A DNA stretch of 64,000 bases, taken from positions 1,685,001 to 1,749,000 of the forward strand of contig NC_057866.1 in the NCBI RefSeq assembly GCF_019393635.1, written 5' to 3'. Origin of the DNA: Dromiciops gliroides (lineage: Eukaryota; Chordata; Mammalia; Microbiotheria; Microbiotheriidae). The translations under genes were made by a program, and so were the position numbers. Shown piece by piece: positions 34,310 to 44,529 of this stretch. The notes beneath the pieces are model-generated. The model was not told where the DNA came from, made no database searches, and saw only the letters and a program-made list of their open reading frames with translations. The stretch's first letter is position 1. The number at the start of each line of letters is the position of its first letter.

Positions 34310-35180
34310 AAATCCGCCCCAATAAAATCAAACTGTGCCTCCCCTTTGACTCAGCAATACCACTGCTAGGTCTACATACTAAAGAGATAAAAGAAAAATG
34401 TAAAGGACCTGTTTGTACAAAAACCTTTAGAGCAGCTCTTCTTGTGGTGGCTAAGGATTGGAAATCGAGGGGATGCCCATCCACTGGTGAATGGCTGAAC
34501 AAGTTGTGGTAGATGAATGTCATTGAATACTATTGTGCTGTAAGAAATGACAAACGGGCGTATTTCAGAGAACCCTGGAAAGACTTAAGTGGGCGGATGC
34601 TGAGTAAAGTGAGCAGAACCAGGAGAACATTGTACACAGTAACAGACCCATTGTGTGGATGATCAACTGAGAGTAAACTTAGCTTCCCTCAGCAATACAA
34701 TGATCCAAAACATTTCCAAGGACTCATGATGAAAAATGTTCTCCCCATCCAGAAAAGAACTGCGGGATCTGAATGCAGACGGAACCAAGCTCTTTTTTAC
34801 TTTCTTTTTCTTTTCTTTTTTGTGGGGAAATGAGGATTAAGTGACTTGCCCAAGGTCACACAGCTAGTAAGTGTTAAGTGTCTGAATCTGGATTTGAACT
34901 CAGGACCTCCTGAATCCAGAGCTGGTGCTTTATCCACTGCGCCACCTAGCTGCCCCCACTTTCTTTGGTTTTTAATGTGTGGGTTGTTTTTTTTTCTGGT
35001 CTGGGTTTTTCTTTCACAGCATGACTAAAGTGGAAATGTTTTGTGTCACTGAACATGTCTAACCTGTATCAAATTGCTTACCATGGTGGGGGGAGGAGAG
35101 GGAGAGAATTTGGAACTGAAATTTTTTAAAATTAATGTTAAAAATTATCTTTACAGGTGATTGGAAGAGAAGAAAAGATT
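34310..35180 (+). mobile_element. 5'-truncated L1, plus strand, with nested SINE
   Basis: It shows CCTTTGACTCAGCAATACCACTG, GGGGATGCCCATCCACTGG, GCTGAGTAAAGTGAGCAGAACC and the L1 3' end TTGTTAAAAATTATCTTTAC-like text. The SINE at 34,807-34,957 interrupts the 3' untranslated region. Confidence 0.86.
34807..34957 (-). mobile_element. tRNA-derived CORE-SINE, minus strand, inside L1
   Basis: The reverse complement of the family, with GTGACTTGCCCAAGGTCACAC and the head TGCGCCACCTAGCTGCCCC. ACTTTCTTT occurs on both sides as the likely duplication. Confidence 0.93.
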
Positions 35181-35189
35181 TTTTTCAAA

Positions 35190-35445
35190 GCTTCCAAAGC
35201 CCTGTACAAACATTCTCCTCACAACAGCCCTGGAAGGTGCGTGTGAATATGATTCCCATTTTACAGATGAGGAACTAAGGCAGAGACTTGCTTTGGGTTC
35301 CACAGCTGATCCCATCACTTAGCACAAATCCAAGCACATAGCAAGTGATTAGTAAATGTCCTATTGAATGATTGAAGTGTTCGTGCTGGATTTAAATTCA
35401 GGTCTTCTTGACTCCAGACCCAGCACTCTGCATTATGGTGCTCCT
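35190..35445 (-). repeat. MIR-like CORE-SINE, minus strand
   Basis: It contains CATTTTACAGATGAGGAAC, a degraded CORE, and GGATTTAAATTCAGGTCTTCTTGACTCC. Confidence 0.65.
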
Positions 35446-35449
35446 AGTT

Positions 35450-36480
35450 TTCTTTCAGGAGGCCATTGCAATACTGTTTAAAGATGATGAGGGCCTGGAC
35501 TCACAAGAGGTGATGAGTGTGAGGAAATATCAGGGTGTGGGATGACTTGGGGATATGGGGGAGATAGAGCAAGCTTTCTAGTTATGAGATGTCTATGGAA
35601 GGACCTTGTAGAGGGTGGCTGGGGCCAGTTGACAGTTTGGGGCTGGATGAGTAGATCTAAGAATCATGGGCATCAAGATGATAATTAAATCCACAGGAGC
35701 TAGTGAGATCTGAGAGACAGAGAGACAGAGACAGAGACAGACCAAGAGAGAGAGAGACAGAGAGAGGAGGAGGAGGAGGAGGAGGAGAAGGAGAGGACCC
35801 ACAACAGAGCCTTAGAGGACACCCATACACAGGGGCTGGGACATGATCCAGCAAAGGAAACTTGGGTTGTCATGACAGCTTGGAGGACTGTGTCTAGGAA
35901 AGAGGGATGGTCAGTAGTGTCAAAGGCTACAGAGCTTCCTAGAAGGAGGAGAGTTAAGAAAAGGCCTTTGGAGTTTGCAATAATGAGCTAGATTATTGGT
36001 AACTTTGAAGAGACCAGTTTTTTTTTTATTTTTTTTTTTTAGCGAGGCAATTGGGGTTAAGTGACTTGCCCAGGGTCACACAGCTAGTAAGTGTGTGTTA
36101 AGTGTCTGAGGCCGGATTTGAACTCAGGTCCTCCTGACTCCAGGGCCGGTGCTCTCTCCACTGCGCCACCTAGCCACCCTGAAGAGACCAGTTTTATGGG
36201 TGGAGGGGGTAGAGGCCGGGTTGCAAGGCACTGACAAAGTGGAGATCAAGAGCAGAGAAAACTTCTCCTGAGTTTAGCTGTGAGAGTAAAGTGAGAGATG
36301 GAACTATAGCTTGAAGGGATGGCTCCATTTTTTTTAAAAGATGGTGGAGACCCAGGCATGTTTGTAGGGAACAGGGAAGAAGTCAGTGAATGGAGAGTGA
36401 TGTGAACTTGGAAAGTGAAAGTGAGCTGTTCCAAAGAAGAGCAGGAATAAATGGCACCATCAAGGAATCCCGGGATCCAT
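35450..36480 (-). mobile_element. L2-type LINE relic, minus strand, split by a SINE
   Basis: Text such as ACAACAGAGCCTTAGAGGACACC, GTAGTGTCAAAGGCTACAGAG and GAGACCAGTTTTATGGGTGG is the same RT region as at 33,500-34,190, in the same orientation. A GA-rich tract sits at 35,711-35,800. Confidence 0.62.
36022..36179 (-). mobile_element. tRNA-derived CORE-SINE, minus strand, inside L2
   Basis: The perfect 16-bp duplication TGAAGAGACCAGTTTT lies at 36,006-36,021 and 36,180-36,195. The copy has a T-rich tail, the CORE, the B box and the head CGCCACCTAGCCACCC. Confidence 0.96.
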
Positions 36481-36494
36481 AGAAATGGGTTGAT

Positions 36495-36638
36495 GGGGCA
36501 GCTAGGTGGCACAGTGGATAGAGCACCGGCCCTGAATTCAGGAGGACCTGAGTTCAAATCCGGCCTCAGACACTTAACACGTACTAGCTGTGTGACCCTG
36601 GGCAAGTCACTTAACCCCAATTGCCTCACTTAAAAAAA
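36495..36638 (+). mobile_element. tRNA-derived CORE-SINE
   Basis: The perfect 14-bp duplication AGAAATGGGTTGAT lies at 36,481-36,494 and 36,639-36,652. The copy is full length with a short A tail, so it is likely young. Confidence 0.96.
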
Positions 36639-36848
36639 AGAAATGGGTTGATCATGTAACAAAAGCAAGAGATGATAGGGTGGCTAGCCAGAGCATTCTC
36701 CTGGCCCCTAGTTCACACGTGGAGGCTATCAGAAAGCCTTGACCTGTTGAATTGGATGCCGCTAGAGGGAAACACTTGGGAGGGCATGATCGAGACTAAC
36801 ACAGGATAGTCCTTTTCATCTGTATCATTGTAGAAACCTCTGAATCCT

Positions 36849-37002
36849 GGGGGCAGCTGGTGGCTCAGTGGGTAGAGCACCGGCCCTGGATTCAGGAGGA
36901 CATGAGTTCAAATCCGACCTCAAAACACTTGACCACTTACTAGCTGTGTGGACCCTGGGCAACTCACTTAACCCTCATTGCCTGGAAAAAGAAAGAAAGA
37001 AA
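36849..37002 (+). mobile_element. tRNA-derived CORE-SINE
   Basis: Head GGGGGCAGCTGGTGGCTCAGTGG, B box GAGTTCAAATCC, CORE and a (GAAA)n tail. The flanks AGAAACCTCTGAATCCT and AGAAACCCCCAAATCCT are an imperfect duplication. Confidence 0.92.
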
Positions 37003-38429
37003 AAGAAAGAAACCCCCAAATCCTTTAGAACATGGGTGTGTGGGGGCAGGAGGGAAAGAGATGATGAGAAGGACAGGGGGCTCTGGGAGGATACAGGATT
37101 GGATGGGATCATGGGCACAAAGAGGGAGATGAGAACTTCCCACAGCTTTACTGATGCTGATGCACAGGAGGTGAGGAGAGAAGAAAATGTCAAGGTGACT
37201 GGAAGAGTACCATTGGGTAAGAGAGGGAGCTCTCCTGCCCAGGGTCCCCTCTGTCTCCCAAAGCTTGTGCACATGTATACACACCCCTCTACTTCTGGCA
37301 TTGTACATTGGTGGCAGAGGGAAACAGGTCTAGAGAACAAATACTGGCTGTCTTCTGAATCTGCCTCTGTTCCTTTACTATGACATGGTGGTGAGCCCAG
37401 GCTCCTGTAGGCTAAGCCAGTGGGGTGTGAGTTCTAGCAAGGAAGGAAGGATCTACTGGGACAGTGTTGCCGTTGGGACCAGCTTGGCTAAGTCTGGAGG
37501 ACAAAACCAGGCTCCTCAAAGTCCTCAGCAGCTTCATCTCCTGAGGTGAGGAAGGGTTGGGATCTGGGCTGGGGTAGGGAGAGCGCCTTCCCCCACCAGC
37601 TTAACTGTTGTAAGATGGTGCTGCTGTTTGTTGGGAGACCTTGGGCAAGCTGCCTGATGTCTCTTGCCTGGGTCCCTCCCTTTCTTCCTTGTGGGAGAGA
37701 ACTGTCCGTGCCCTCCCTTCTGAAGCCAAACAGGCAAAATGCTCCTGCGGGAGTTGGGACCTCTGTCGTAGTAGCTCTCTCTCCCTGCGACAGCCTGAGC
37801 AGTGGCGCTGATCGCTGGGGATTCTCCTCTTCCAATGGCATCCCTGTTCACCAGAACTGAACCAAGCATTCCTTCCAAACAGGCCCCCCTGGGCTATGAA
37901 GGTTAGGCTGGAGAAAACACCTCTGTGTACCCAGTTCTCGTGCTGGACGCTGAGCCCAGGGGCCAGGGATCCTAAGGATACCCAGCTCCCCCCAAGTCTG
38001 TGCCAGCAGCTAGGAAGACTTTCCCAGTCCTACTGGTTCCTCCCTGGTAAGCCTTCAGCTGCGGTTGGGCAGGGGCAAGGCTGCCCAGGGGTCCTCCTTC
38101 GGCTGAAGCCCCGGAGCCTCCTCTTTTTATACCACGGAGTCGGCCCTGGCTGGCTGGCTGGGTGCCCGCTAGTGAAGATTCTCTGGGCCCAGGCTCAGTG
38201 GCCCCAAGACAGGGGTCAGGGCCTTGGCAGAGCTGCCGCTTCCAAGGGCGCTCGGGGCCAGGCCAGGGAGGATGCTCAGCGCTCTCCCTCCGTCCCGGCC
38301 CCTCCTCCCTGGGTTGGAGAGCTCCCGGGCCGGGCGGGGATAGAAGAGCAGAAGCAGGGAGAGGAGGGGGGTTCAGGGGAGGGAAGAGGGGGCAGGGGGA
38401 GGGTGGAGGTTGGCACTGATTGGCTGACT
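37003..38429. other. Upstream flank of the CpG island
   Basis: GC content rises across this interval. Long frames overlap on both strands (for example 37,896-38,780), as is common in GC-rich DNA. No domain is recognisable. It may hold distal promoter sequence. Confidence 0.4.
38418..38427. promoter_or_regulatory. Inverted CCAAT box
   Basis: TGATTGGCTG is an inverted CCAAT motif of the NF-Y type at the upstream edge of the CpG island. Its place before the GC-rich 5' region fits a core promoter element. Confidence 0.5.
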
Positions 38430-38672
38430 CTGATGCCTGTCGCTGCCTCGGTCCCAGCCGCTTCCGCCTGCTCGCGCTCTCTGGCCCCCCCTCCTCCGCT
38501 CTTCTCCCCCTCCCTCTCTCCCTCCTTCCTCGTTCTCTCTCTCTCCCTGGCTCTCTCACGCTCGCTCCGCGCTCGGGGAGCAGCTGCCGGGCGGTGGAAC
38601 AAGGAGCGCGGGCGGGCGGGCGGGCGGTGCGAGGCTCCTGTGTCCGGTCCTTGCGGGCGTCCGCCAGGGACC

Positions 38673-38780
38673 ATGCAGCTGCGGGAACATCACCAGCAGC
38701 AGCAGCAGCAGCGGCAGCGGCGGCAGCATCACCAGCAGCAGCAGCAGGCACAGCAGAGGAGGGGGCTTCTCGGCGCCTAG
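38673..38780 (+). CDS. Possible upstream ORF, glutamine-rich
   Basis: A 35-codon frame starts at an ATG in the context GGGACCATGC (A is not at -3, but the surrounding ACC matches part of the Kozak consensus). It reads MQLREHHQQQQQQ, then an R/Q/H-rich part, and stops at TAG. It is encoded by CAG repeats (38,690-38,752). If transcription starts upstream, this would be an upstream ORF before the candidate start at 39,164 or 39,212. It may equally be untranslated. Confidence 0.3.
   Translation: MQLREHHQQQQQQRQRRQHHQQQQQAQQRRGLLGA
38690..38752. repeat. Interrupted (CAG)n repeat
   Basis: Two CAG runs separated by CGG and CATCAC codons, inside the CpG island. Confidence 0.9.
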
Positions 38781-38882
38781 GCGGCCCCAGCCCCGCGCTC
38801 TCCCGGGGAAGGAGCCTTGGCCACCTGGGCTGGCCGCCGGGCGGCCGTCCAGCAAAGCTTCTCCAACCAGAGCTTTCGCGCG

Positions 38883-38932
38883 AGGAGGAGGAGGAGGAGG
38901 AAGAGGAGGAGGAGGAGGAGGAGGGCGAGCGG
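38883..38932. repeat. (GAG)n repeat
   Basis: GAGGAGGAG run with one AAG interruption, in the presumed 5' untranslated region or first exon. Confidence 0.93.
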
Positions 38933-39148
38933 AGGAGCAGAGCCAGGTAGCAGCCCCAGCAGCAGCCCAGGCCCCGGCCCCAGCCCCGGCAGCAGCCCCA
39001 GCCGCCCCAGCCGCGGCAGCGGCCGAACGCGCCGCGCGTCCGGGAGGGACGGCGGAGCGGGCTTACCAGGAGGAGAAGCCGGGGGCCCCCCGCCCCCGCC
39101 CCGCAGACGGGCCCCCGCCGCCGCTCTCACCCCAGCCCTCGCCCCGCA

Positions 39149-39260
39149 GCCTTGCCGGCCAGCGATGACATCAACGGGGAAAAGAGGCAGCGGGGCCGCA
39201 GCACGCGCAGTATGTGGGACCCTACCGCCTATGAGAAGACGCTGGGCAAGGGACAGACAG
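39149..39260 (+). CDS. Candidate first-exon end of an unidentified gene
   Basis: The sequence ends CAGACAG with GTGCGT following, a good splice donor at 39,260/39,261. One frame is open from 38,951 to the donor and ends SDDINGEKRQRGRS, TRSMWDPTAYEKTLGKGQT. Its only in-frame ATG is at 39,212 (A at -3), which would give a 16-residue first coding segment and a phase-1 intron. Another frame has an ATG at 39,164. The balanced amino-acid mix of the MWDPTAYEKT frame differs from the proline/arginine-rich frames around it, which favours real coding. CCCCGCAG at 39,142-39,149 could be an acceptor. I do not recognise the protein family. Start, frame and even coding status remain inference. Confidence 0.4.
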
Positions 39261-39266
39261 GTGCGT
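39261..39266 (+). promoter_or_regulatory. Candidate splice donor
   Basis: CAG|GTGCGT matches the 5' splice-site consensus except for C in place of A at intron position +4 (GTGCGT versus GTRAGT). It lies within the CpG island, as expected at a first exon. Confidence 0.5.
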
Positions 39267-39317
39267 GGGGCCGGCACAGGGATGCACGGCTGGAGGGCCG
39301 CACTGGTTTGGCTGGGG

Positions 39318-39405
39318 GGGGGGGGGCGGACGAGGGATGATGCGGCCTGCCTGCGGGGCGGGGGCAGGGGGGGTGGGGGTGGGGGGGGGGGGGGGGGGGC
39401 TGGAT
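39318..39405. repeat. Poly-G / G-rich tract
   Basis: Runs of 11 or more G at 39,318 and again at 39,380-39,400, separated by GC-rich sequence. It could form G-quadruplexes on the plus strand. Run lengths may be affected by assembly errors. Confidence 0.9.
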
Positions 39406-39946
39406 CCGAGAACTACCGGACTGCTGGGCGTGCGCTGACCCGGGCGGGCGCGACGGCCGCAGCGGGAATGCGGGCAGGCGGGCCGGCCCAGGGGCGGGCG
39501 TGGAGAAGCTGGCTGCGGCGGCATGGGGGGCCCGCGGTGCCCGGCGCCCCATCTGCATCCGCCAAGAGCGGCGCGGCTGGGCGCGGGTGGGGGTGGGGGA
39601 GGATTCAGGCGGCGGCGGCGGTGGCGCAGCCCGTCTGTCATGACATCATGATGGAGAAGGGTGTAGTCCGTCGTGAAACCGAGGAGCAGTGGGATGCGGA
39701 CGGATGGCCTGACAGCCGGGCGGGACGGGCCCAGCGTCGGGGGGCGGGGCTAGGTCTAGGCCTCCCCCCTCCCCCAGCTCCGGTCCCGAACCCAGGCCCT
39801 GGCGGTGCAGAGGCCGGGCTGCGGCACGGCTATGTTTCCGCAGGCTTCCCCATCTCCCGCGCCTCCCCCCCCCCCCCCACGCCAATCTCCTTCTCCTTCT
39901 TCAGGTTCCCTCGCCTCCTTTCTCCGGAGGGTGGGCGTGCAGGCAG

Positions 39947-39985
39947 GCTGGCGGGCGGGCGGGCGGGCGGGCAGGCGGGCAGGCG
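39947..39985. repeat. (GGGC)n array
   Basis: GCGGGCGGGCGGGC units changing to GCAGGCGGGCAGGC, inside the CpG island. Confidence 0.92.
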
Positions 39986-40720
39986 GCAGGCCCTGCGGCA
40001 GGGGAAACAATGGTCTGGAGGCGAGGTGGCGCGGTGGTTCAATCCGTCTGTTCGTCCACCCGTCCAGCTGCACAGGGCCGGCCTGGCATGGGAAGGGGGG
40101 AGGGGAACGGGCTGCGGGCAGCTGGGGCGCGGCCGGGCCCAGGGCCCCGAGGGAGGGCAGGCCGAAGGGGACTGTGCTGCGCCCTGTGGGAGGACGGAGC
40201 ATGGACGGATGTATTCGGGCACCCGTCAGCACCGCGAGGACAGGTGCAAACCGCAGTCGGTCATCCGGCTGGAGAAGGGACGGGCCCACTGCTCTGGTCC
40301 AACACGCCCAGGCCCATTGTGCGGGATGTGTGTGTATGGCGAGGTGTGGGGGGGCGGCAGCCGGGCTGGGATGGGGCTGAGCCCCCATCTGCTGGAGGCA
40401 GCTTCGCTATAGGCGTGCTGGCCCCGCAGCTGCGCCCCCTGGGCCCCCAGCGGCCTCCAGCACCTCCGCCCAAGCAGCCCTCCCCTCTCCTCGGCCAGCT
40501 GGGTGCTGGCTGAGCCGTTGGGACAAAGATCTGGAGGGACAAAGGTGAGACCGCCTTCCTCGCCCTCCTCGGGCTGCCCGCTCGCGCGCTGCGGTCTGCT
40601 CAGCCCCAGCCCCCGGCAGGTTGCCCACCGTCGTTCACAGGGCCACCAAGGCCGTCCCGAGGCTCTGTCTGGGCGCCGCCGTGTTCCTGGGGTGCTCTCT
40701 GAGAGCTATTAAGCCGGGGT

Positions 40721-42540
40721 CTGGCCTTTGTGTGCGTGGGGGTGAGGGGGAAGGAGGAGCCACGAGGCCCCCTTGGAGTCCAGTTTATCCCTGGAGTGGG
40801 GTTGATTTGAGCCCCAGCTCCACCCTCGAACGGAGATGAGGCGGATGTTCCTTTAGTTTGGGGCTCGGAGGGGGATTGGCAGATCATTCTATTCATTTCA
40901 TCACCATCTATTCAGTGCCCACGGTGATTGGAGGTCGGTTCAGGGCCTAGGAGACCAAAGCAGAGAGCCCTGTCCTGGGGGAGCTCCCAGTCTGGAGGGG
41001 TCAAAGGAGAGATCCCCAGCATCTCCAGACCATTTTCCTATCCCTGACCAGAACTCCCGAGGGGGGCCGGCAGGCAGGCCAGAAGGAAGAAAGGGATCTA
41101 TTGTACCACCAGGGGGTCTTTGAGGGGTCTCGGCCAGGGTCCAGCCCCAGGCACACAAAAAGCACCTGGTCCGATTTTTGAGAAACAGCCAAGCCAGCAC
41201 CTCGTCGCACAGCCCACCCACCTGCCCCCGGCTCAGATGCCCCTTCCTCCGTGGTTTCCGACTCAGCCATTTTGTTTAAGTTGAAAACCACACACAGAGC
41301 TCTCTCGCTGGTAGGCATGTTTCCCCCTACTCAGCAGAGCAGGAAAGCCTGGCATTTTCCTTAGTATCTTCTGATTCCCCTCCCCTCCCCCACCACTTAG
41401 CCAGGCTGGCAACCCCAGTGTCATCCTCTGGGTCTTCTTACTCATTCAACCGCTTGCTGAGGATGGTGGCCTCTATCACCCATAGTCTCCCAACTTCTTC
41501 ATGCCCAAGGCTCTAGTCTCCCTCACCACCTGATTCTCCCAATAGCCCCTCATTGCTTACTCTGCCTCAAGTTTGCCCTCCCCCATCCCACCCTCTGCAT
41601 ATAGTAGCTACTGAGGTGATCTTCCTAACACCCAGGGTGACCTTGTTACTCCCTGCTCAAGAATTGCACCGGCTCCCTCTTGCTGATGCTCCATATAGCC
41701 CCTATGTCTCTGTGCCTGGCAAGCTCTCCCTCCTCTTTTGAGCCCTTCAGCGCTTGCCAGGAGGCCTTGCCTGTTTTCAGGTCAGCTCAGTGGTTGGTGT
41801 TCCCCATCCCCCAATGACTGCGGACACACTTTGTAGACATTTTGAATGTGCTGCCTATGTATGGCACTTTCTCCCAATAAGTCCCTGTTTTCCCATTTGG
41901 TTCTGCATCACTTGTTCCTAGTCCAGTGCCTGACACCCCTTTCTATGTGCAATGGATGTTTGTTCGTTTCAAACCAGGAGATCCCCAGGCCTGAGAGGAA
42001 GAAGAGAGGAGTCACTCATCCTTGTGGGTACCCGCATGCAGCCTGGTCAGCTCCAGGAAGGCTAGCAGCATCACTGGATTCCATTCGTCCAGCATCAATC
42101 CCCATGCTTCCCCCTGTGTGCCAGGCTCTGGGTGAGACCTGCAGAAATAAAGTGCCCCAAACCAAAGCATGCCACTCCCCTCAGAGATTCCTGCTTGGGA
42201 GGATGGGGTGGGCATCTGCTTCTCCTCCTCCTGTCTCTCTTCTCCTCTCCCTCTCCCTCCTCAATGTTCTGGGCTCTCTACCAGGAGAGGGCTTTGGGTA
42301 ACTTTGGGCCTCCCCAAATTGGTTCCTTTCTGGCACATGCACTACCTCCCAAGCTGAAAAGTTGCCCCTTCCATGCCCTGGCTTGCCCTGAAGCCCTGAT
42401 TGCCATAGGCCAGCCTGATAGCACCCCAGTGCCAGGCAGCGGAAAGGAGAGACAGAGAGAGGGTAAGGGCCCGGGAAGCCCACGGCACCCGTCCTGTTCC
42501 ATTCCGCAGCTCCCATCAGTGATCTGTTTGTTTCCGGCAG
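40721..42540. other. Presumed intronic or flanking sequence
   Basis: Pyrimidine-rich text at about 41,440-41,990 (TCACTCATTCAACCGCTTGC, CCAGTGCCTGACACCCC) looks like an old L2-type LINE 3' end on the plus strand. No exon with convincing splice sites and coding content is visible. Confidence 0.4.
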
Positions 42541-42579
42541 AGCCCCGAGGTGGGGGTGGGGAGCAACGAAGCCCCTCCC

Positions 42580-42830
42580 AGGAGGGAGGCTATGAAATCA
42601 TCTAATTATCTTCCGATCAAATTGTATTATCAGGAAACATCCCCGTCAAGGGCTGCCGGCTGCTGGGAACGGGGGCGCTTCTTTAAGTTCCACTGAATCC
42701 CACTGTACTACAGTTAATTATAGGAGGGTTCCACTGTAATTAACAGTAATGAACAAGAAAAGATGTGCCTTGTGTTCCAATAACATACTGCAAGGATCAT
42801 GTTTAGAAAACATTGGATTTGAACACAAAG
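42580..42830. promoter_or_regulatory. Candidate conserved regulatory element
   Basis: An AT-rich island in GC-rich DNA with TAATTA at 42,603-42,608, 42,715-42,720 and 42,737-42,742 (homeodomain-type sites). It also has two inverted repeats: ACTGTA-C-TACAGT at 42,702-42,714 and ACTGT-AATTA-ACAGT at 42,733-42,747. No known repeat family matches, and the sequence is not low complexity. It lies about 3.3 kb downstream of the candidate first exon. Enhancer function is inferred only from composition. Confidence 0.4.
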
Positions 42831-42924
42831 CAGACAAGAGTCTTCCCTCCCCCAGCCCCTCCCTTGCCTGGGCCTCAAACTCCTCCTTTTGGGGTGCCAG
42901 GAACAAAGATTCCTGCCTTTATTT

Positions 42925-43180
42925 TGGCTTCATTAACCCGGAGGACTTTAGAAATCGGCTGTCCTGGGATTCTGGCGCACTAACGAGAATAGTGAGAAGG
43001 GAGCTTTGCTTGTGTGTAGTCCAGGGGGAGACTGCACTTGGTCCTGCTGGGTACCCAGTGAAGAAGTCTGAATGTCCACACACCCATTTCCCCATCTCTC
43101 CATCTGTCCGTCCATCGGGCCCCTGGATTAGCTGCTCTGTTGATTTTCAGATAGCCTGCTACATCACATTGTGTGTGTCT
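42925..43180. promoter_or_regulatory. Second possible conserved non-coding block
   Basis: Unique, non-repetitive text with CTTCATTAACCCGGAGG, CGCACTAACGAGAATAG and TTAGCTGCTCTGTTGATTTTC. It follows the first candidate closely. There is no coding frame of note. Confidence 0.25.
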
Positions 43181-43629
43181 TTAACACCAAGTGCTGGGGG
43201 ACTTGTATTTTCCCAAGCTGGGACTGGGCCAGTGACCACAGTGAGGAGACTTATCTCCTGACCTGAAAGGCCCTGTTCACTGCCCTGACCACCAGGTTTC
43301 TCTCTTAGGCTCTTCCCTGATCCATTGGGCGGTGAGAAAGGCTCAACTCTGTGACCAGAAAGCGCCAAGGAAGTTACCGAGTGCCAGGCCAGGCTAGGCC
43401 AGAGCTGCATCTCACAGGGGAGGAGGGAGAGGTAGCTAGCACCTCCACCCCTCATTTTTGCCTCTGTGACACCCCTGAGGTGCCACCAGTCACAGATGTT
43501 TCTGTTGTCTGCTCCTCCAGTTCTTAAGATGTGGGAAGTGACCTTCCCTGTAGCCACTGAGAAGGAAGCTTTGTGGGGAGCTTCATGTGCTAGAGAAGTC
43601 TTTCTCAGCAGAGGCTCAGAATCTCTGGG

Positions 43630-44100
43630 AAGTCTTTATTAAGAGCATCCTATGTTCCAGGCATTGTGTTGAACACTGGGGACCCAAATACAAGCAAAAA
43701 CTCACAGACGTCCCTGCCCTCAAGGACCTTACAGTCTAATGGAAGAAAACAAAGACAAAAGGAAGCCAAAAAGGGGGTGGGAGTGGAAGTAAGCCGGGGC
43801 TTGGTGCAAGGTCCAAAAAAATCAGAAGCAAGGGGAGAATGAAGGTTGGCAACCTTGGCCCATGCTCCAATAGGAGACTCCAGGAGGAGCTCACCAATAA
43901 CCAAAGGGGGCTGGAGAGACCCAGGTGCTGAGGGCAGTCCCAGGCAGGGGATGCAGCTGAGGTGTGTGGGAAAGTTCAAAAAGGAGCCGAGGAGAGGACC
44001 TTGTTTGGTTCCTGCTGGAACCTCTTTGGGGGTGCCCACTTATTAAAGTGGACAAGAGACTCAGCAGAGGGAGGTACTCTGTGAGTTGGTGGTGTGAGAA
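43630..44100 (+). repeat. Dispersed 'TTATTAAG...CAGGCATTG' family copy
   Basis: It shows TCTTTATTAAGAGCATCC, CCAGGCATTGTG, CCCTGCCCTCAAGGACCTTACAGTC. The same order occurs at 48,615-48,745. Confidence 0.6.
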
Positions 44101-44529
44101 GTAGTGACTTGAGGCTACAATTCCAGCCTCTTCAAAAATGAGGTGTAAAAAGGGAAATTTGCAAATCCCATCTCTTCTCATTACTACCTGTATGACCAAA
44201 GATACCTTCTTTCTGGGCCTTTGCCTCCCCATGTCTCCACACATCCCTCCCAATGCCAAATCTAGGATGTTTTTGTTGTTGTTAATCCCTCCTCAAGAAA
44301 GCTCAGACCCAGAACCTCTTTGTAGAGGCCCATGCCCAGGTCCCATCAAAAAGGCCTCTCTTCAGGGAGGGCACAAGCAGAGGTCAGCCTGGAATCTATA
44401 GGAAGCAAAGGATCTCTCAGGTATCAGTTTTGCTGGACAGGTGAACTGTATGCGAAGGCCAAAGGGACATCTGACCTAGGTACCTGAGGTGGGGACTTCA
44501 GCTCGAGGTTCTTGCTCTCTCCCAGGCAG

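Larger units (their letters stand above)
38430..40720. promoter_or_regulatory. CpG island promoter of an unidentified gene
   Basis: CpG dinucleotides are dense here and sparse in the rest of the window. GC boxes occur at 38,607-38,628 (GGGCGGGCGGGC) and near 39,739-39,747 (GGGGCGGGG). There is no clear TATA box in the island. The region includes CAG, GAG, GGC and poly-G simple repeats and a candidate splice donor at 39,260/39,261. Together these mark the start of a gene, most likely on the plus strand. The transcription start is not fixed by the sequence. Confidence 0.85.

Noticed and set aside
37896..38780. 294-codon open frame ending in the CAG repeat
   Set aside because: It overlaps a 259-codon frame on the other strand and has no recognisable domain. 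Only the last 35 codons, starting at an ATG, are kept as a possible upstream ORF.
38817..40412. 531-codon plus-strand open frame
   Set aside because: It is the product of GC-rich sequence with few stop codons. It runs through the candidate splice donor and poly-G tracts, is dominated by G, R, A and P, and has no domain.
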